Positions 44,691 through 57,228 of a stretch of DNA of 64,000 nucleotides are shown here, one piece after another. The stretch is taken from the NCBI GenBank assembly GCA_007922305.1, contig ML677343.1, positions 34,571,806 to 34,635,805 on the forward strand. The letters run 5' to 3'. A model generated the notes under the pieces. That model searched no databases. It saw only the letters and a list, made by a program, of their open reading frames with translations, and had not been told where the DNA came from. The stretch is from Dermatemys mawii (Eukaryota; Chordata; Testudines; Dermatemydidae). Numbering within the stretch: the first letter of the stretch is position 1; every line of letters starts with the position of its first letter. A program made the position numbers and the translations under genes.

Positions 44691-45355
44691 TGTGACAGAG
44701 TCAGACCAGAAGGATATAGGAGAGTGCTGGAAGGCAGGTATATCAGCCTGAGGATGTGCAGGTCCCTGTTCCCTGGATAGCCAAAAAAGGCTACTCCAGG
44801 CCAATCAAGACACCTGGGGCCAATTAAGAACCTTCTAGAAAGGAGCAGAAACAGCTAGCCTAATTGGGACACCTGAAGCCAATCAGGGACTGGCTGAAAC
44901 CAGATAAAAACCTCCCAGTTAGTCAGGTGGGTGTGGGTGTGGGTGTCAGGAGCTGCGGAAGGAAGTTATGCTGTTGGTGAGACTGAGTGGTGGACAACAT
45001 ATCATACTGAAGGAAGGAGGCCCTGAGGTAAGGGTGAAGTGGAGTTTGAAGAAGCGGGGACTGCTGTGGGGAAGTAGCCCAGGGAATTGTATTGTGTTTT
45101 GTGGATAAAAGGTCAGCCATCTTGGCTGATACTATTAGGGTCCCTGGGCTGGAGTCCGGAGTAGAGGGCGGGCCCAGGCTCCCCCACTTTTCCATCTTCC
45201 ATACTGGCCTGTGATGAAGGTAACTCACTAGGCGGTGACTCTTGCCAATTATACTGAGAAAGGGAGGTCACTCTGGGGCCTAGATGAGTTTCTGAGGCCC
45301 CTAAATCTGCCAAGAAGTGCAGGACCCACAAGTACAAACTTGGAGCTTTGTCACA
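44691..45355 (+). mobile_element. Probable solo LTR, 665 bp
   Basis: It starts TGTGACAGAG and ends CTTTGTCACA, so it has TG...CA termini within short inverted repeats. CTAT lies on each side (44687-44690 and 45356-45359), as expected for a 4-bp TSD of an LTR retrotransposon. A TATA-like GATAAAAA sits at 44903-44910. No internal genes or second LTR are present, so it would be a solo LTR. The family is abundant in reptiles by my recollection. A TIR-bearing MITE is the alternative. Orientation rests on the TATA-like box only. Confidence 0.55.
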
Positions 45356-45625
45356 CTATATAGGCGAATTGTATATAATTCTGCCTCCTGAATTGCCCTT
45401 TGCTTTAGCACAGTGAAAGTTGGAGATATGGAAAATAACTATTTATTAACGCAGAGGATTGAACTCAGAGGAATGAGATTAATAATTCCATGTTTTTGCT
45501 AGCATTATAATCGCCTTCCCATCGCCTCAGTCTCTGATCAGATGTGGGTAACACACAAGAAAGACTCACTGGCTTCAATTGTTTCTGTTAATGGTTGTAT
45601 AGTAGGACATACTCTCAACACTTTA

Positions 45626-45631
45626 GTCTCT

Positions 45632-45672
<41 letters not shown>

Positions 45673-45673
45673 T
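45626..45673. repeat. (CT)n(AC)n compound microsatellite
   Basis: About 10 CT units directly followed by about 14 AC units. Confidence 0.95.
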
Positions 45674-46000
45674 CTGAAGCTGGGATTGAGCCACACATTG
45701 ATCAACAAGGGTACACAGCTCCAGCCCCTCTGCAGAAATTGGACAGCACCTTTAGGTGCTTTAGTTAAGTGCTAGGAAATAAAGTTTTCCTGTGAGATAC
45801 AGAGAAGGAGAAGGGGGAAAGGGATCCTCAGCTGGGGCAAGTCCTAAGTTAGCCTGTGATCCCCCTTGGTGTGTTCATGCCAAGGCACAGCTGTGACATT
45901 AGCAGGCAGACATTCGATGCATAATAATAATTCTGCAGATCAAAGCAGCCCTTCTTCAGACAATTACAATAAAATTGAAGCTCTCCTTCGAGAGAAATGC

Positions 46001-46048
46001 CTTTCTTTTCTTTTCTTTTCTTTTCTTTTCTTTTCTTTTCTTTTCTTT
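46001..46048. repeat. (TTTTC)n microsatellite
   Basis: About nine copies of CTTTT, the same unit as at 31689. Confidence 0.95.
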
Positions 46049-49000
46049 CAGAAAATTGGTTTTTCAGGGCTGTAGAAAGAGCCGATTGGAAGCTGAAATC
46101 CTGTGTCTCTGCCCAGGGGTGGGATTCACAGGGCTAGATGTGTAACATCTGAAGGCTGATTTTTTTTTAAATTGATATCCAAGAATAAAAGAGAGAATAG
46201 TAGGAGAAGCTGATCAGGAATGAATAAAGTCTCCTTTTAAGCTGAAATGCCCCCCTCTCCCCATTTTCCCTCCAGAAAAGCCGGACTGTAATTGCTTGCA
46301 ATCACTCGGCACAAATTGTCTGCTCGTATTTGCTTTTTAATTTTGTATAATCTGGTCCATTTCGCTCTCCCTGCCTTTGAGCTTAACCTTTCTCTCATTC
46401 TTTCTCATACATGCCTTCTCTTTCTCTCTTGCTTTAATTCTTCAGTGTTGTTAAAAAAATTAGTAATAATTCCCAATGATATTTGATGGCTTTTACTATG
46501 CAAAAGCACTTAGAAAAAATAAAAGACTGAATGGACACAGGCCACGTATGGTTAGATTTTCATCGCTGTCTATGAAGTGTGTGTGTGTTTATGTATTTAT
46601 TTTATGTATTTGTTCCTCAGAATACAATGGTTACTTTAATAAATATGTAGAATGACCCCAAAGTGAGCTGGGAGTTAGAAATCCTCTGTGCCCACTGCAA
46701 GAGAGAGAGAATCCCAGGAAAAGAGAGAGGTTGCTTTCATTTCCTGTATGTGATTGGATTTCCCAGCATACCTTTCAATGTTCCTTTGGATCAAATTATT
46801 TACATTAAAGACTATGGTCATGAAATTGAGATTACAGTAAACACTGCTTATGTTAAAGAGTTCAGATTTGGAGGGAGGGATGGCGAGAGAGAGAGAGAGT
46901 TGTAGTTGGAGCAGCAAAAGAGGAAGAAAACATCAAGCTGTACCAGAAAGAGGGAGAAATGGGGCACATGTGAGATGAGGGGAAGTGGAGGCTGGCTGAG
47001 TGGGATAGAAGTGGGTGGAGTCATTAGGCCGGGTGGTTTGTCGCCAACCCCATTTTATATACATTTGCTAGTTAGAATTGTTTGTTCGAAATGGGGATGT
47101 TGCATGTGCTGAAGGTCTCAGTGCCATGCAGCGAGAAGAGAGACGTCTGGAGGTAGAATTTATTACCAGGAGCACCTATCTTCTGGGTGAGATGTGACGG
47201 AGAACCAGGACGGGGTTGAGATTTTGCCTGGCGAATGCTCATGATTCCCATCTCTGCATGTTCTGTCCATTCCATGTAAATCTAGCTGTTTCCAGTGACC
47301 AGATCCTGAGGGCCTTACTCAGTTTTTGCTTTCAGTCCTTACTCCAGGAGACTTCCATTGAAACCAGGGCCTCTGGATTTGGCCCCGTTTCCTTGTTTTG
47401 AGTAGAAACGTATTTTATTCTTGTGTCATTTTGATTGTACTTGGAAATGGGAGCTGAAAATGGGGAAGGGGTCCTAGGGAGGGGCAAACTCCATCAGAGA
47501 GTGTAGAGAGAGAACGTTTCCCCTAAACTGTCTGTCAGAGAGAAAATAGCTTCTCATTGTTCCTACTACTTTTAAAGACGAATACATATAGCTTCAGTAG
47601 CATATCAGGGACAGCTCAGATAGTTGAAGACTTCTACCACTCTGCAACCTTTTACATTTTTTGAACTGCTGACTGCCCTTAACCAACTCTATACTTATCC
47701 CTCAACGTCAGAGCAGCCTCTTCAGCTGTTGGTCAGTCTGCCACTCTCCCTTACGTATGGCTGGCCAGCAGCGGAACCTCTCGCTCAGCCATCTCGCCTG
47801 TAGCTGTTAAATGTAAACTGGCCATTTGCTCACCTGGGTCCAATATTCATCTGTTCTTCAGCTGCCGGTGGTTACCTTTCCAAAATGGTAGTGTTGTACT
47901 CTGGCTTAGTGTGTATGGTCATGGTGACTTCTAATGGCTGGAGGCCCACAGAGGTCAAAGCCTTATCACACTTCTCATCTGACAGAGATTCTCATTTAGC
48001 CCAAGTGCTATCGATCTGTTTTTTGGGTTCTGGGTTGAATACCCAGTTGTTGTCTGCAGTTCATGGATTCATCATAATCCTCCTTATTCCACTGCTATCC
48101 CTTTTCCCCAAAATTAACACTAAGAACAGCAATAACACTACCTAAGTCTTGTTGGTGAAGACGGCCTAAGGCATTTTAGCTCACCTTTAATTCTCACGGT
48201 TGTTGTCAGAGGTTGTATATGCAACCAGAGCAGGGTTTGAAGCCTTGTGGTAATGGTTTGTGTGTAGTTTGTGGTTAGAAATGGAATACATTCTTTTCTT
48301 CTTTTGAGAAGAGAACATAAGGATTGTTTTGTTCTAATTTCTAGGGACTCTGAAGAGACGATTGAAGCCAGCAGTGGAGATGCCTTTTCCGTAGCCCTGT
48401 AGAACTTCTCTGGAATCAGACCTGGGGCCTAGTGCTGTGCGGGGACTCCCTGGAAAAACCAGGGCCTAGAAACTCTACAGAAGTGCCCCACTCCTCCCCT
48501 CAAGAGTTGTCTTCTCGCACACACATGCCCTTCTTACTGGGAGCCAACCCCCGATTGGACAGGGCAGCCGGCTCAAGCTCTGAGGTAAAGAACCTTTTCT
48601 TCATTTCTTTTACACCCACATATCTGGTAAAAATATAAGGCAGAGATTGCAGAGAGCAAACAGAACTTGTTTCTTGGGGATCTCCACTCTACTTACACCG
48701 TATTGAGGCTGTAAGTGGAGCAGGCAGAGAGGCGTTCAGAGGGGGGCCCTTCATCCCAGAAAAGATGCACAGATTCACTCTTTAAAAACAAAGAGTTGCT
48801 GATTCCCAGCGAACAAACCTTTAGAAAAAACTGCAGTTTAAAAAAGAAAATTACATGTATATTTTTTTCTTGACACATTTTTAAGTGCTGTTTATAATTG
48901 ACTTACAATGCTCATATGATTCAGCTCTTCATTTGAAATTCTAATCAGTCCTTTGAATGGGCTAGTATGGCCTGGGAAATGAAAGGAATAAAATATTTCC

Positions 49001-49827
49001 ATTGAATTATGATTTTTTGCTGACTTCTTTGCTCATATCCTGATCCAGACTCTCTGACACTTAGACCATTCTTGGGATAGTCATAGTTGTTTGTCTGACA
49101 AAACGTAAGAAAACAGGAAACCTGACAACATACCCAGGACTATCCCATCATATTGAGGTATTTACAAGTACACCCCTAAAGTTTGGAGGGTTTGGGATTT
49201 TATCCAAGTTTCCTTCTGAATTACTTTACCCTGCTAGATCACGAAGGAAGCTATTTTCTCTCAAGTTACACAGTCTCTTTCCTACTAGCAGAACCTTGCT
49301 CCCTAATTTTTCAGATTTAGCATACCCGGCTTAAAAAGATAAAGCTTGTTTCTCAGACCAACACCTGGTATTTATTACATATCTTTAGTAAATACAACAA
49401 CATTTGCCAAAACATGTGGTTTAAGAAGATTGCTGTGTTTGAATTAAATAGAGGTTTAAACATCTGTTGATGCTTTTTAAGGATGTTCATAGTTTAATGA
49501 GAAAATAGCAAAACCAGTAGTGTTATCCCTCTTAGAAAGAGATCTTTTTTTGGAGGATGATGGACAAAATTAATGTTTCTTGTGTGGAGCACTGCACCAT
49601 TCTAGAGCTGACTAGTAGCCTCATTCTCCAAGGTGTCCCCTGAGTGCTACCTCTGAGGTGCTAATCATCCTCAACGTCCACTGAGTCAACGGAAATTTGA
49701 ATGCTGAGTTTGATGGGATTGGGCCTCAGAGTTGTCTCTGCCAGAATCCTGTTTCCTGTGTATCCTGGCGAAAGACTCATTCCTCTGGTAGTTACTATCT
49801 TGCCTAAACTCACCCCGATGCGTGTGG

Positions 49828-49900
49828 TGGAGCAGGGGACTTAACGTACGTCTCTCAAGTCTTAGGACAGTGCCCAAATCCCTGTGCCATCCTTCTTCTG
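49828..49900 (-). mobile_element. tRNA-derived SINE remnant, antisense
   Basis: GGAGCAGGGGACTTAACGTA, then CAGTGCCCAAATCCCTGTGC and CATCCTTCTTC, is the inverted order of a SINE head with B-box-like text before an A-box-like region. Heavily diverged. Confidence 0.35.
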
Positions 49901-49989
49901 GTCCCGTGAAACTTCCAAGGTGCTGTATACACAACAAAAAACTCTCCTTCCTTTAAAGAACTTATCTGTGTGTGTGACTACAACCAACA

Positions 49990-50600
49990 GATAGATCCAA
50001 CAGACAGGAGAACATGAGGTAATGAGGACAATCAGGATAAAAGTAATAAAGAGTGGTCATAGCATATCAGCTGCCTAAGCACTGGTGGGCTTTGTGCAGA
50101 CGTCATGACAGAGGTGAGCATTAAGGAGAGGTTTGCGGGAGGCTAATGCAGTGGCTTTGCACATTGTTTATGGGGAGCTCATCCCCAAAATTGGTGGCAT
50201 GGGAGAAAGCACAGCGATGCGGGAGGTAAAACTAGACTGAAGGCTGGTGTCACTGGCAGTGCTGGGGGTGGAGGATGGGGGCTCACTACAAGATACATGG
50301 AGTGGTAGAGTGGAGCAAAGCAATGGAGAGTCTTTAAATGCTGACAAGGAGTTTAAAGTTTGCTGGGGCATGGAATGGGGAAGCCTGGGGAAAGACACAA
50401 AGCAGAAGATGATGCTGTAGCAACAAGCTAGAAAGATGGTCTTTGCAGCAGTATTTTGAATGGCTTTAAGGGAAGTAAGATGACATTTGTCAAGGCCAGA
50501 AGGCAGGCCATGGCCTGGATGGGTTCTAACTTTGTAAATGAAGAAGAAAGGACTGATCTCAGAGAGATTGTTTAGGAAGAAGCATTCCTTTGAATAGGAT
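49990..50600 (+). mobile_element. Possible ancient LINE-derived repeat (L3/CR1-like)
   Basis: Words such as TCTTTGCAGCAGTATTTTGA, ATGGCTTTAAGGG and CATTAAGGAGAGGTTTG resemble an old dispersed amniote repeat usually associated with L3/CR1 3' regions. The 150-residue minus-strand frame across it has no motif and is probably chance. Assignment is from memory. Confidence 0.3.
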
Positions 50601-51866
50601 TCTACATAATACCAGAGCAAATGTTGTCTCTGCAGCCAAAAAATGCATTTCTGAGGCTACGAGGGCCTCGGCTGATAGTTGGTTAAGTGTTAAGGGGCCT
50701 TATGGTGAGTTGAAATCCACTTCCATCCAGTGAAGTATGTGAGATGCTCGATACCTGAGTGTATGTTTGGACCCTTTCATTCTCCAGGATGCTCTCTTCA
50801 TAACAGATGTTTCAGTGTCTTTCAACCAGTGAGAAAAGTTCATTATATTTTTAATGTGATTTTAAAAAATTAAAATAATGATTTGATATAGAGGCATTGA
50901 TGAAAGATGTATTTTTAAAGCAGTAAATTAAAATCTCATTAATATTTCAGTGAGAATATTTTGTGCTTATCTGTTTCATCTCCATTTTTGACCTATGGCT
51001 TAGAGTTCACAGCATGAAGGAGATGGTGAAATCTGTTCACCATAAAATGTTAATTATAAGTAAATTACAGCACAAATGTTCAATCAGCCACATTAATTCT
51101 ACATAAAGTGAATTATTGTAGCAGAAAATTTTAAAATGTGACTGAATTTTGTAATCTTGATCCTCCATTTTCTACCTTTGCTTTTAATGCTGAGCCCTCT
51201 GTTTTCTTCCCCAGCATGGCAAAGTTCTGTGCATGTGGATTGCAAGTACTTTCCGTTTAGGAGATGTTAAAAATTCAGAAGTTCAATTTGATCCATTTGC
51301 ACAGAACCTCCTGAATGACGTTTAATTACATAAAAATCTCTTTGCCCAGTGGCAAAATGTAACAGATGTTTGAACTGTTTACGCAGTCGTTTAAAGCTGA
51401 GACGGCCCTAACGCAATACCCTGAGAAACATGAGGCTGTTTTGTTAATGTTCCTGAGGTAGATGGCAGCACCATGGCATTTTACCCAAAGAGGAGTGGGT
51501 GGGACCAAGTAAGTAGACCGGAGTAAAGTTATGTACATTTTCAAAGCATTCAGTCCAGTTTTAGTCCTGCAACTCCCATTGACAAGTGCTATGGCTGAAT
51601 CCCTGTGCACTTCCTCGAAAATTCAGGGGAAAGTGTTGCTGGTCTCTACATTCCTAAGGTACCAGAGTTCTCATTTAATACTGCATCTACGTATATAAAG
51701 TTCAGTTTCCGGAGTTAAATCCAAATGGCATTAAAACATTACAAAAAACTCTGCTGAGACAAACTGTCTTGCAATAAATGCTGAATATGCCATTTGTGCT
51801 CTGCATCGCCCTGATGTTAGTATATCCAGGAGATCACACAGGCTCCTCAGTGTTCTAAGTCTCCGT
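50601..51866. other. AT-rich DNA; candidate conserved non-coding region
   Basis: About 50830-51330 is AT-rich, free of repeat signatures and dense in ATTA/TAAT cores. No gene is seen. Confidence 0.25.
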
Positions 51867-51994
51867 TAGGGTGACCAGATGTCCCGATTTTATAGGGACA
51901 GTCCCGATATTGGGGGCTTTTTCTTATATAGGCACCTATTACCCCACCCCCATCCTCTGTCCTGATTTTTCACACTTTCTGTCAAGTCACTCTA
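51867..51994. mobile_element. Short fold-back MITE
   Basis: The left end TAGGGTGACCAGATGTCCCG and right end GTCACTCTA form an approximate inverted repeat. The interior GATTTTATAGGGACAGTCCC and CTTATATAGGC are typical of a very common small reptile MITE. Confidence 0.55.
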
Positions 51995-52474
51995 GTCTCA
52001 GTAGTGATCCTGAAAAATAGTTTCCCATTTGGTGAATAAATGTCCCCATACTTTCCTACTCCTGAAAAAAAAATTGATCAAGTCCTCTAATAAATTCACA
52101 GCTTTCTGGCAAAAGCAGCAGGTCTGGCAAAATTATTGTTCTAGTTCTCTTCTATAATGTCTCTGATCATTTTCAAAGACTTATTACAGTGCAAGTATGA
52201 AAAGCTGAGAGATTCAAACATGGTTTTAATCCCATCCTGTACTTGGAAATGTTTTGTGAATGAGATGAATGAGGGGTTTTGTACCTTTACCATCTTTGGC
52301 TCCACCATGCTGTAAGACGTTATTGATTTTAAAAAAATCAATTTGAATTTGGATGTTTCTTAAATCTTTTAAATCTCAAACAATGACTAATGGCCATAAT
52401 CTTTGGAGACTGTAATGGTGACATTTCACTGAGTAGAGACATCTTTAATTGTTCACCTAAAGACCGGTTAAAAG
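51995..52474. other. No identified feature
   Basis: About 480 bp with no recognised gene or repeat, ending at the 5' truncation point of the CR1 copy. Confidence 0.4.
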
Positions 52475-53644
52475 TTAAAAGACCGGAAACAAAGGGTAGG
52501 AATAAATGGTAAATTTTCAGAATGGAGAGGAGTAACTAGTGGTGTTCCCCAACAGTCAGTCCTAGGACTCATCCTATTCAACTTATTCATCAATGATTTG
52601 GAGGAAGGGGTAAACAGTGAGGTTGCAAAGTTTGCAGATGATACTAAACTGCTCAGAATAGTTAAGACCCAAGCAGACTGTGAAGAACTTCAAAAAGATC
52701 TCACAAAACTAAATGTTTGGGCAACAAAATGACAAATGAAATTTAATGTGGATAAATGTAAAGTAATGCACATTGGAAAAAATAACCCCAACTATACATA
52801 CAATATGATGGGGGCTAATTTAGCTACAACTAATCAGGGAAAAGATCTTGGAGTCATCGTGGATAGTTCTTTGAAGATGTCCATGCAGTGTGCAGCAGCA
52901 GTCAAAAAACCAAACAGGATGTTAGGAATCATTAAAAAAGGGATAGAGAATAAGATGGAGAATATCTTATTGCTCTTATGCAAATCCATGGTGCACCCAC
53001 ATCTTGAATACTGTGTACAAATGTGGTCTCCTCATCTCAAAAAGGATATACTGGCATTAGAAAAGGTTCAGAGAAGGGCAACTAAAATGATTAGGGGTTT
53101 GGAACAGGTCGCATATGAGGAGAGATTAAAGAGGCTACGACTTTTTAGCTTGGAAAAGAGGACACTAAGGGGGGACATGATGGAGGTATATAAAATGATG
53201 AGTGGTGTGGAGAAAGTGAATAAGGAAAAGTTATTTACTTGTTCTCATAATAGAAGAACTAGGGGCCACCCATTGAAATTAGTGGGCAGCAGGTTTAAAA
53301 CAAATAAAAGGAAGTTCTTCTTCACACAGTGCACAGTCTACCTGTGGAACTCCTTGCCTGAGGAGGCTGTGAAGGCTAGGACTATAACAGGGTTTAAAAG
53401 AGAACTGGATAAATTCATGGAGGTTAAATCCATTAATGGCTATTAGCCAGGCTGGGTAAGGAATGGTGTCCCTAGCCTCTGTCTGTCAGAGGAGGGTGAT
53501 GGATGGCAGGAGAGAGATCACTCGATCATTATGTGTTAGGTTCACTCATTCTGGGGCACCTGGCAGTGGCCACTGTCGGTAGACAGGATACTGGGCTGGA
53601 TGGACCCTTGGTCTGACCCGGTGCGGTCTTTCTTATGTTCTTAA
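52475..53644 (+). mobile_element. CR1 LINE, 5'-truncated, sense, about 1.17 kb
   Basis: The element runs from within RT (about 52475) through the C-terminus, a 3' UTR of about 200 bp and the terminal TTCTTATGTTCTTAA at 53644. It matches the antisense copy at 19926-22095 along its whole length. The two are inverted and about 31 kb apart. It is the cleanest CR1 3' end in the window and served as reference for the smaller fragments. Confidence 0.92.
52478..53446 (+). pseudogene. CR1 RT C-terminal part with one in-frame stop
   Basis: The frame opens with DRKQRVGINGKFSEWRGV. Block B reads SGVPQQSVLG, where CR1 proteins normally have SGVPQGSVLG. The catalytic FADDTKLL is intact. A single TGA at 52730-52732 replaces the usual tryptophan before QMKFNVDKCK. 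From 52736 the frame is open for 236 residues ([40 protein letters not shown]) to TAG at 53444-53446. It lacks the endonuclease and N-terminal RT. Confidence 0.88.
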
Positions 53645-56600
53645 AGCAACTATAAAACATTTTTCTGGAGAGCTTCCCTCCTCAAGAGTTCTAGACTGCA
53701 TTGTGGCCCCAAGGGAATACTCGAAAGTATAGAAAAGTGTCTGCTCATTAGAAACTGGAATCCCATTGGGCACTATTAACACAGCCTCTAGGCCGATCCC
53801 TGCTTTTTGTTTGGCAATGGAGGGAGCTACTCCATATTAACGTAAAGCTGAGTCAATCTGGTCTGAAAACCACTCCAGACTGGTACCAGATTCCCTGCTT
53901 TGGTAATTCCGTACAGTTTACATCTCACTCATCCAACTGTCACAGTCAAAATAACACCACTCTCACCTAGTCCCCAATTGCGGCAAAGGTAACCTTGCTG
54001 AGCAGGTAAATGCTTGCTGTGCTTGGCTATGATGTTTGCTGTTGCCTAGTAAACCTATATGCGACTGTTGTTTGTGAACAAATACCAGAGATCTGTGACA
54101 TGGCTCAGCTTTGCCCATTAGGAGAATGTAGAGACTTTGCGCTGGCTCCTCAGTTCAGCCATTCCATTAAAATCCCCGGAATTCCACCAGAAAGTGGCAG
54201 CACTTTGTGAAAGATTGAAATGCTTTTTATGGTAGTAAAGAACACCCAGAAATGGAACTCCTAACACACTTACCAAGGGAAGAAAAATCCATCTGTAACA
54301 GTGGGGTGGGGATTGAGAAATTTCCAATTTGCTAATGGCAGGCACTGCTAATCTATAAATGTATGCAGGAGCTGGTGATCCTATAGCCCACTGAGATAAC
54401 CTTGAGGATTACAATGTCTGAGAGGAAAGAAATAGAGAGCTGGCCCTATTAAGGGGAAAGGAACATCCAGGCAGACCAAGTGGATAAAGTTAGACAATGG
54501 AGAATTTTGTTTTCTCAGAAAGGTCTGGTTCTGCCATGGCAATCCCTTATAGGGTCCTGAGGATCCCTACAACATATGCCTGTATCCGCTATCCAGCTTC
54601 ACTGACTCCTAAACCGTTTGCTGCCTATAAAGGGCAGGGCTCCTGGAAATGTGCGCACGAGTCGTGGGCAAAGACCACGTCCGCTATCACTGCATAGCTA
54701 ATGAGGAATAAAGGGTCCCAGTTTTCCCATTGAAGACCTTGATCTTGCAAAGTGCTGAGCTCTTCAACTCTCCCTGACTTCAGTGAGATCTGAAGATGCT
54801 CATCTCCTCCGGGATTGAGTCCTGAGTGACTATAGAACTCCTCTGAAGAAGATGAGCTTGTCCCCTTGATGCTTTGGTCTGAATAGCTGCAGTGGGCAGG
54901 AGCATTGAATCAAGATCAGTGGAACTCAGATGGTCTTCTTAAAAAGACCTAAGGTAGAAATAAATAGAGCATTCACTGGGATTCAACCCAGATTTCTTCT
55001 TCATATCATAGCATACATTAACAAATAGTGAAAGGGGAATTATTTTTAGTTATACAAAATACAGCTCACTGCCAGTATGGTACATGCATTTTCAACTCCA
55101 GATGCACATAACAAACATGGTATCTTGATATTTGCATGCATAACTGCCCTGATGCAGCATAAATTATGCATGTGCATTTTGCATGTGAGGTTCTAAAAAT
55201 CTGTTCCCTAATAATTTAGAGTTGCATTCTTCCTAGTAGATTTGGCGCACTGACTAGTTTGACACTGAGACATATGCCTTGTTGTGTTCGGATTATAATA
55301 AGTACAAGTAATAGTTAGATGCTGCTAACGAGACACAGGTAATGCTAACCGTTTCAGCAAGCGTGTTTATGGAAAGGGTAGGAAATGGAATTAATCAGAT
55401 CCCAAATGCCTTGATACAAGGATGATAGACCTGTTGGAAATATGTGAGATAGAAAGATGGGTCGTTTTGATCTGTCATCTTTTTTTTACAATGTGTTCAA
55501 CATTTAGTAATTTAAAAGCATGGTATTAAGAGTAAAACAAGTTGGATCATGGAGGCTTCTCCTGGCCCAATCCGCCTTTGGCCCCCAATGTAGACAGAGA
55601 TGACATAACAAAATTAAAAATAATAGTATTGTCCTGTTCCTAAAAATGTTTGCAGGGTTTCTAGCTTCTACCTTTGTCAGTTACATTGTTCATGGGAAAT
55701 ACAGATCTGATTCTTCTCTCCTGATCTCTGCATCCTCCAGCAGCTATCTATGAGACATATCATTCATCACATGCAGATCCAGGTATCCTTCCAACAGTAA
55801 ATATATCTGACTGCCAGACACACCAAGGAGTGGCCTTAAAGTGGGGATTCACCAGGATGTTAAAAAATCAGAACAGATCAGTAAAACCTCTGGCAATGAA
55901 AAAGAACGAGAGAGCAAGAGAGCATGAAGAATCACAGAGGCTGTTAAGAGCTCTTGTTTTCCAGTAAGCAGCATGATTGGCAGCAGAAATAAACACTAAC
56001 GGGAAGCTTGTGTATCAGTCTAATTGTATAATTGCAGGTTGCTTTCTGCATAGTTTGATGTGTAGACTGTATTAATGTGTAAGCGTCTCCTCAGCAATTT
56101 GCTAGGAGGGCTGACACTCGGAAGTAGTTCAGTGGCTTCCTGCACAGACACCTGCTGTTTGCATTCAGCTGAGCTCCAGCATAATCACAGCTTAAGTTTA
56201 ACCCCTTTCCAGTTGTTTTGCCTACCTGATGGTCCAGAGTTTTGCTTGCAAATCCAAGCCCATGAGCCAGAAAGAAAAAGAAGAGCTTTCCACGTGATGT
56301 CCTAAGAGTCGCTACCAGACACGGAGGAAGATGCTCAATGGCACCCTCTGACTTTGGAAGAAATGTATTATATTTGTCAGCACATTGACATAGTGAAAAT
56401 ATCCTCAGCCTGTGCTCCCTCACTACCCTCCTAATAGCTCCAGGTGGACATTGAACAGGAGTGGGGAGAGCAGACTCTCGTGGCACCCCGCCTAAGAGAG
56501 CCCTCAGGGCAGATAAGCAATTGCCAAATACTGCCCTCAGGGATTAAGCTAGAATAACACTCCCTGAGGGCAACCCCTCTTCTGTTCAGGTCTGCAGGCA

Positions 56601-56983
56601 AAGCCATAACACCTCAGGATCAGCCCTGTCAAAGGCAGCTGACAAATCTAATATCGGCTTGGACACTGGATCTTTAACTTGAGGGATGTCTGCAACCAGT
56701 ACAGCCTCAGTGCTAGAGCCAGGGCTGAAGCCTGGCCAATAGAGAAAGTAGTTGCAAGGCATCTGCACCCTTTGAGAGTTGGCATCCCCCTACCTTCGCT
56801 GTAACTTTAACCATCAGAAGAAGATTCGATGCTGATAAATAACTAGCTAGATTGTCAGTCCCAGGGACTATACACCCCATTCTTCAGATCATAAGCCACC
56901 CTCTCATTGATGAGGTTAGAAATCTAAAATGGAAACCTCCCCCAATTCAGCCTTTCTAGCAGAATGGGCTTCTCCTGCTCAGA
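53645..56983. other. Mostly unique DNA with two possible old repeats
   Basis: At 54741-54831, GATCTTGCAAAGTGCTGAGC facing GGGATTGAGTC suggests a small inverted-repeat element. At about 56380-56770, words such as CCTGTCAAAGGCAGCTGACA resemble an old LINE-derived repeat; on the minus strand one reads ILDLSAAFD, reminiscent of RT block A. Both are weak. No gene is seen. Confidence 0.3.
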
Positions 56984-57225
56984 GGGTGTGTTTACACTGC
57001 AGTTAAAACCCACAGCTGGCCCTTGCCAGCTGACTTAGGTTTGCGGGGCTCAGGCTAAGGGGCTCTTTAACTGTGGTGGAGACATTCAGGTTCAGGCTGG
57101 TGCCTGGTTTCTAGGTCTCTGCAATGTCCACACTGGAGCTAAATAGTCCTTTAGTCCGAGCCTGGGGAGCCCAACCAGCTGGCATGGGCCAGCTGCATGT
57201 GTCTAATAGCAATGTAGACATATCC
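56984..57225. mobile_element. Harbinger-like MITE, diverged, 242 bp
   Basis: The left end GGGTGTGTTTACACTGC and right end GCAATGTAGACATATCC are imperfect inverted repeats. The interior (AGCTGACTTAGG, GCGGGGCTCAGG, CCAACCAGCTGGC) matches the MITE at 876-1127. The flanking triplets are AGA and AAA, so the expected TTA/TWA duplication has decayed. Confidence 0.6.
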
Positions 57226-57228
57226 AAA

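Larger units (their letters stand above)
45360..49827. other. Unique DNA with microsatellites; possible conserved stretch
   Basis: Simple repeats are at 45626-45673 and 46001-46048. The stretch 46270-46440 (for example CTGTAATTGCTTGCAATCAC) has no repeat signature and may be conserved non-coding DNA. At 47300-47395 words such as ATCCTGAGGGCCTTACTCAG recall a small amniote palindromic repeat. An exon-like segment with AG before and GTAAAG after lies at about 48346-48584 but has stops in the frames I checked. Confidence 0.3.

Noticed and set aside
48346..48584. Segment with AG before and GTAAAG after that looked like an exon
   Set aside because: Stops occur in the frames I checked and no peptide is recognisable. 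Splice-like dinucleotides alone are common by chance.
50168..50620. 150-residue minus-strand frame
   Set aside because: It crosses text that resembles an old dispersed repeat and has no motif.
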